Origin: Burkholderiaceae bacterium
GTDB taxonomy: Bacteria; Pseudomonadota; Gammaproteobacteria; Burkholderiales; Burkholderiaceae_C
Reading direction: 5' to 3'
DNA: 7,645 nt
Assembly: GCA_025458585.1 (NCBI GenBank)
Contig: JALOSD010000075.1
Coordinates: forward strand, 1 to 7,645
Positions within the stretch are counted from its first letter, which is position 1. Every line of letters starts with the position of its first letter. The position numbers were made by a program, and so were the translations under genes. Positions 6,250-7,645 of this stretch are shown here, in pieces. Under the pieces are notes generated by a model. It saw nothing but the letters and a program-made list of their open reading frames with translations. It was not told the origin of the DNA and did not search any database.

Positions 6250-6285
6250 TGAACTATTTAGTTCAATATTTTGCTATTAAGTTCA
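6250..6285. promoter_or_regulatory. AT-rich operator-like palindrome with phased direct repeats
   Basis: Within an AT-rich patch (about 6243-6292) in a 70% G+C window, TGAACTA-TT-TAGTTCA (6250-6265) is a perfect 7-bp inverted repeat around 2 bp. The 12-mer CTATTTAGTTCA (6254-6265) recurs with one mismatch as CTATTAAGTTCA (6274-6285), exactly 20 bp away, about two helical turns. This suggests a repressor- or activator-binding site, possibly for a dimeric MarR- or TetR-like regulator. The second repeat overlaps the glutathione peroxidase stop codon (6283-6285). The regulator is not in the window. Confidence 0.4.
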
Positions 6286-6879
6286 TTTCTTAGAAAGCAA
6301 CCGCTCGATCTCCCTCGTGAATTGTCGGGATTGTGGATCGACGGCGCTCGCGAAGCTGAGCACCTCGTTGCCATCGCGCGAGATCAGGTACTTGTGGAAG
6401 TTCCAGCCCGGCACCTCGCCGGTGCGCTCGGCGAGCCCCTTGAACACCGGGTTCGCCGTCGGGCCGACGACGGCCGATTTCGCGAACATCGGAAAGCGCA
6501 CGCCGAACGTGCTTTCGCAGAACTCGGCGATCTGCGCGGCGCTGCCCGGCTCCTGACGGCCGAAGTCGTTCGACGGGAAACCGAGCACGACGAGCCCGCG
6601 CCCGCCGTACCTGCGGTTCAGTTCCTCGAGGCCCTGGTACTGCTTCGTGTAGCCGCAGAAGCTCGCCGTGTTGACGACGAGCACCACCTGGCCGGCGTAG
6701 CCGCACAGGTCGATCGGCCGCTCGTCCTGCAGGCGTGGCTGGGTGTGGGTCAGCACCTTGGGGCAGGCGGCGGCCGCTGCGGTGCTGGCGGCGATCGTCA
6801 GTGCAGCCAAAGCGGCACCGACCAGCCGCGTGGCGGCGCGGCGTCGTGAGAGCGGGCGGCAGTCCTGGCGAAGCGTCAT
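6283..6879 (-). CDS. Glutathione peroxidase family protein, exported
   Basis: This 198-residue thiol peroxidase has an N-terminal signal: an Arg-rich start, a hydrophobic Ala/Leu segment (about 19-38) and likely cleavage in the Ala run before residue 40. The peroxidatic cysteine is Cys75 in NTASFCGYTKQYQGLEEL, followed by VVLGFPSNDFGRQEPGS (97-113) and GWNFHKYL (158-165), which supplies the conserved Trp159 and Asn160. Cys121 in EFCESTFGVRFPMF is at the position of the resolving cysteine of 2-Cys, thioredoxin-type glutathione peroxidases. The usual FPCNQF motif reads FPSNDF, so the catalytic Gln position holds Asp105. It likely reduces hydrogen or lipid hydroperoxides in the periplasm. The ATG at 6879 has only a weak GAG upstream. 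It lies 327 bp before the lipid operon on the same strand and is divergent from the di-iron protein gene. Confidence 0.93.
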   Translation of the reverse strand: MTLRQDCRPLSRRRAATRLVGAALAALTIAASTAAAAACPKVLTHTQPRLQDERPIDLCGYAGQVVLVVNTASFCGYTKQYQGLEELNRRYGGRGLVVLGFPSNDFGRQEPGSAAQIAEFCESTFGVRFPMFAKSAVVGPTANPVFKGLAERTGEVPGWNFHKYLISRDGNEVLSFASAVDPQSRQFTREIERLLSKK

Positions 6880-7030
6880 GGCGATCTCGGCAGTGGGGCA
6901 TCGAAGCCGGTGCGAAGTCTGCCCGAGACGGCCCGTGGGGCCTCAGGGGCAGCCCGGACAACCTCGGTGCTGCCGCGGCAACGGCCGGCGCCGATCGCCC
7001 CGCGGGCGCCGCGGCGACGCAGCGCGCGCC

Positions 7031-7036
7031 TAGAAT
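7031..7036 (+). promoter_or_regulatory. Possible -10 element for the ferritin-like gene
   Basis: TAGAAT lies in a TAGAATCGG context, a form often seen in sigma-70 promoters of high-GC betaproteobacteria. It would start transcription near 7042-7045 and give a leader of about 66 nt before the ATG at 7111. No recognisable -35 box is seen 16-18 bp upstream, so the call is tentative. Confidence 0.4.
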
Positions 7037-7079
7037 CGGTAACGCTTGTTTGCCGACGCCTGTGTGCCGTGGGTCGCAA

Positions 7080-7095
7080 GGCCCGCCGTCGGGCC
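7080..7095 (+). other. Small GC hairpin before the ribosome binding site
   Basis: GGCCCG (7080-7085) and CGGGCC (7090-7095) form a 6-bp stem with a CCGT loop, ending 4 nt before the AAAGGA Shine-Dalgarno. It could keep the leader structured near the start of translation, or be chance in GC-rich sequence. Confidence 0.3.
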
Positions 7096-7110
7096 CGCCA
7101 AAGGATTGCG

Positions 7111-7645
7111 ATGCTCTACCCCGAACTGTTCAAGCAACTCGAGGCCGTGCGCTGGAACATGGACACCGACATTCCATGGGACCGCTTCGACGCCTCGCGG
7201 CTGAGCGACGAGCAGGCGCACACGATCAAGATGAACGCGATCACCGAGTGGGCGGCGCTGCCGGCCACCGAGATGTTCCTGCGCGACAACCGCGACGACA
7301 GCGACTTCTCGGCGTTCATGAGCGTGTGGTTCTTCGAGGAGCAGAAGCACTCGCTCGTCCTGATCGAGTACCTCAAGCGCTTCCGTCCCGACCTCGTGCC
7401 GACCGAGGACGAGCTGCACGCCGTGCGCTTCGAGTTCGACCCGGCCCCGCCGCTGGAGACGCTGATGCTGCACTTCTGCGGCGAGGTGCGGCTCAACCAC
7501 TGGTACCGCTGCGCCGCCGAGTGGCACACCGAGCCGGTGATCAAGACGATCTACGAGACGCTCGCGCGCGACGAGGCTCGCCACGGCGGCGCCTACCTGC
7601 GCTACATGAAGCGCGCGATGAACAAGTTCGGCGACGAGGCGAAGG
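7111..7645 (+). CDS. Ferritin-like di-iron protein resembling acyl-ACP desaturases, C-terminus cut
   Basis: The first 178 codons are present and the frame is still open at the right edge. The helical sequence carries a di-iron carboxylate set spaced as in ferritin-like oxygenases: Glu46 in ITEWAALPATEMF, ExxH in FFEEQKH (Glu77, His80), Glu125 in GEVRLNHWY, and ExxH in DEARH (Glu155, His158). The TEWAALP context and the order of ligands resemble plant-type acyl-ACP desaturases more than iron-storage ferritin. It therefore probably binds two irons and activates oxygen, or detoxifies oxidants; the substrate is unknown. The ATG has AAAGGA (7100-7105) 5 nt upstream. It is divergent from the glutathione peroxidase gene. 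A link to the fatty-acid operon is possible from family and proximity but is not shown by the sequence. Confidence 0.85.
   Translation, partial: MLYPELFKQLEAVRWNMDTDIPWDRFDASRLSDEQAHTIKMNAITEWAALPATEMFLRDNRDDSDFSAFMSVWFFEEQKHSLVLIEYLKRFRPDLVPTEDELHAVRFEFDPAPPLETLMLHFCGEVRLNHWYRCAAEWHTEPVIKTIYETLARDEARHGGAYLRYMKRAMNKFGDEAK

Larger units (their letters stand above)
5956..6282 (-). other. Upstream region of the seven-gene operon
   Basis: These 327 bp between the glutathione peroxidase stop and the oxidase start hold no convincing gene. From the oxidase outward, they contain a Shine-Dalgarno (5964-5969), a perfect inverted repeat (5979-6004), a homopurine tract (6037-6067), a small GC hairpin (5-bp arms, 6084-6096), an imperfect inverted repeat around GAATTC (6189-6207) and an AT-rich island (about 6243-6292). 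I could not find a convincing -35/-10 pair or an ECF sigma promoter by eye. A 93-codon minus-strand frame (5959-6240) is low complexity and is not called. No strong intrinsic terminator follows the glutathione peroxidase gene, so read-through from it into the operon cannot be excluded. Confidence 0.6.

Noticed and set aside
6243..6292. Intrinsic terminator of the glutathione peroxidase gene
   Set aside because: The inverted repeat is AT-rich with a weak stem and no following U run on the minus strand, so it does not look like a Rho-independent terminator.
7030..7584. Minus-strand open frame of 184 codons opposite the ferritin-like gene
   Set aside because: It is antisense to a gene with a full di-iron ligand set and has Val/Glu/Arg-biased composition.

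Overview
The window is about 70% G+C, densely coded and strongly GC-biased at third positions. With the gene families present, this suggests a high-GC proteobacterium, most likely a betaproteobacterium (Burkholderiales or Rhodocyclales). That assignment is inference; there is no rRNA or other marker here to fix it.

Positions 1-5955 hold seven tightly packed minus-strand genes that look like one operon. In transcription order they are: a COG2907-type FAD-dependent amine-oxidase-like protein, a DUF1365 protein, a cyclopropane-fatty-acid-synthase-like (Cfa-like) SAM methyltransferase, a secreted chalcone-isomerase-like protein, a GPH-type MFS transporter, a DUF3833 lipoprotein and a short-chain dehydrogenase cut by the left edge. 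Junctions are 4-bp overlaps (GTGA, ATGA) or gaps of 2 to 22 bp. This gene set is known from proteobacteria, where related operons belong to the ECF sigma factor/ChrR response to singlet oxygen and are linked to modified membrane fatty acids, including methylated and furan fatty acids. The working model is modification of acyl chains in existing phospholipids by the methyltransferase and flavoprotein, with the periplasmic, inner-membrane and outer-membrane proteins handling a lipid or lipid-derived ligand. No sigma factor, ChrR or photolyase gene lies in the window.

Positions 5956-6282 are the 327-bp upstream region of that operon. It holds a perfect 12-bp inverted repeat close to the first start codon, a 31-nt homopurine tract and, at its far end, an AT-rich island with an operator-like palindrome and two direct repeats exactly 20 bp apart.

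Positions 6283-6879 (minus) encode an exported glutathione-peroxidase-family protein. Positions 7111 to the right edge (plus) encode a ferritin-like di-iron protein resembling acyl-ACP desaturases. The two are divergent, separated by 231 bp with a possible TAGAAT -10 element for the plus-strand gene.

The most notable points are the altered active-site positions in the Cfa-like enzyme, the in-frame 12-residue tandem repeat at the start of the DUF1365 protein, and the structured leader of the operon.
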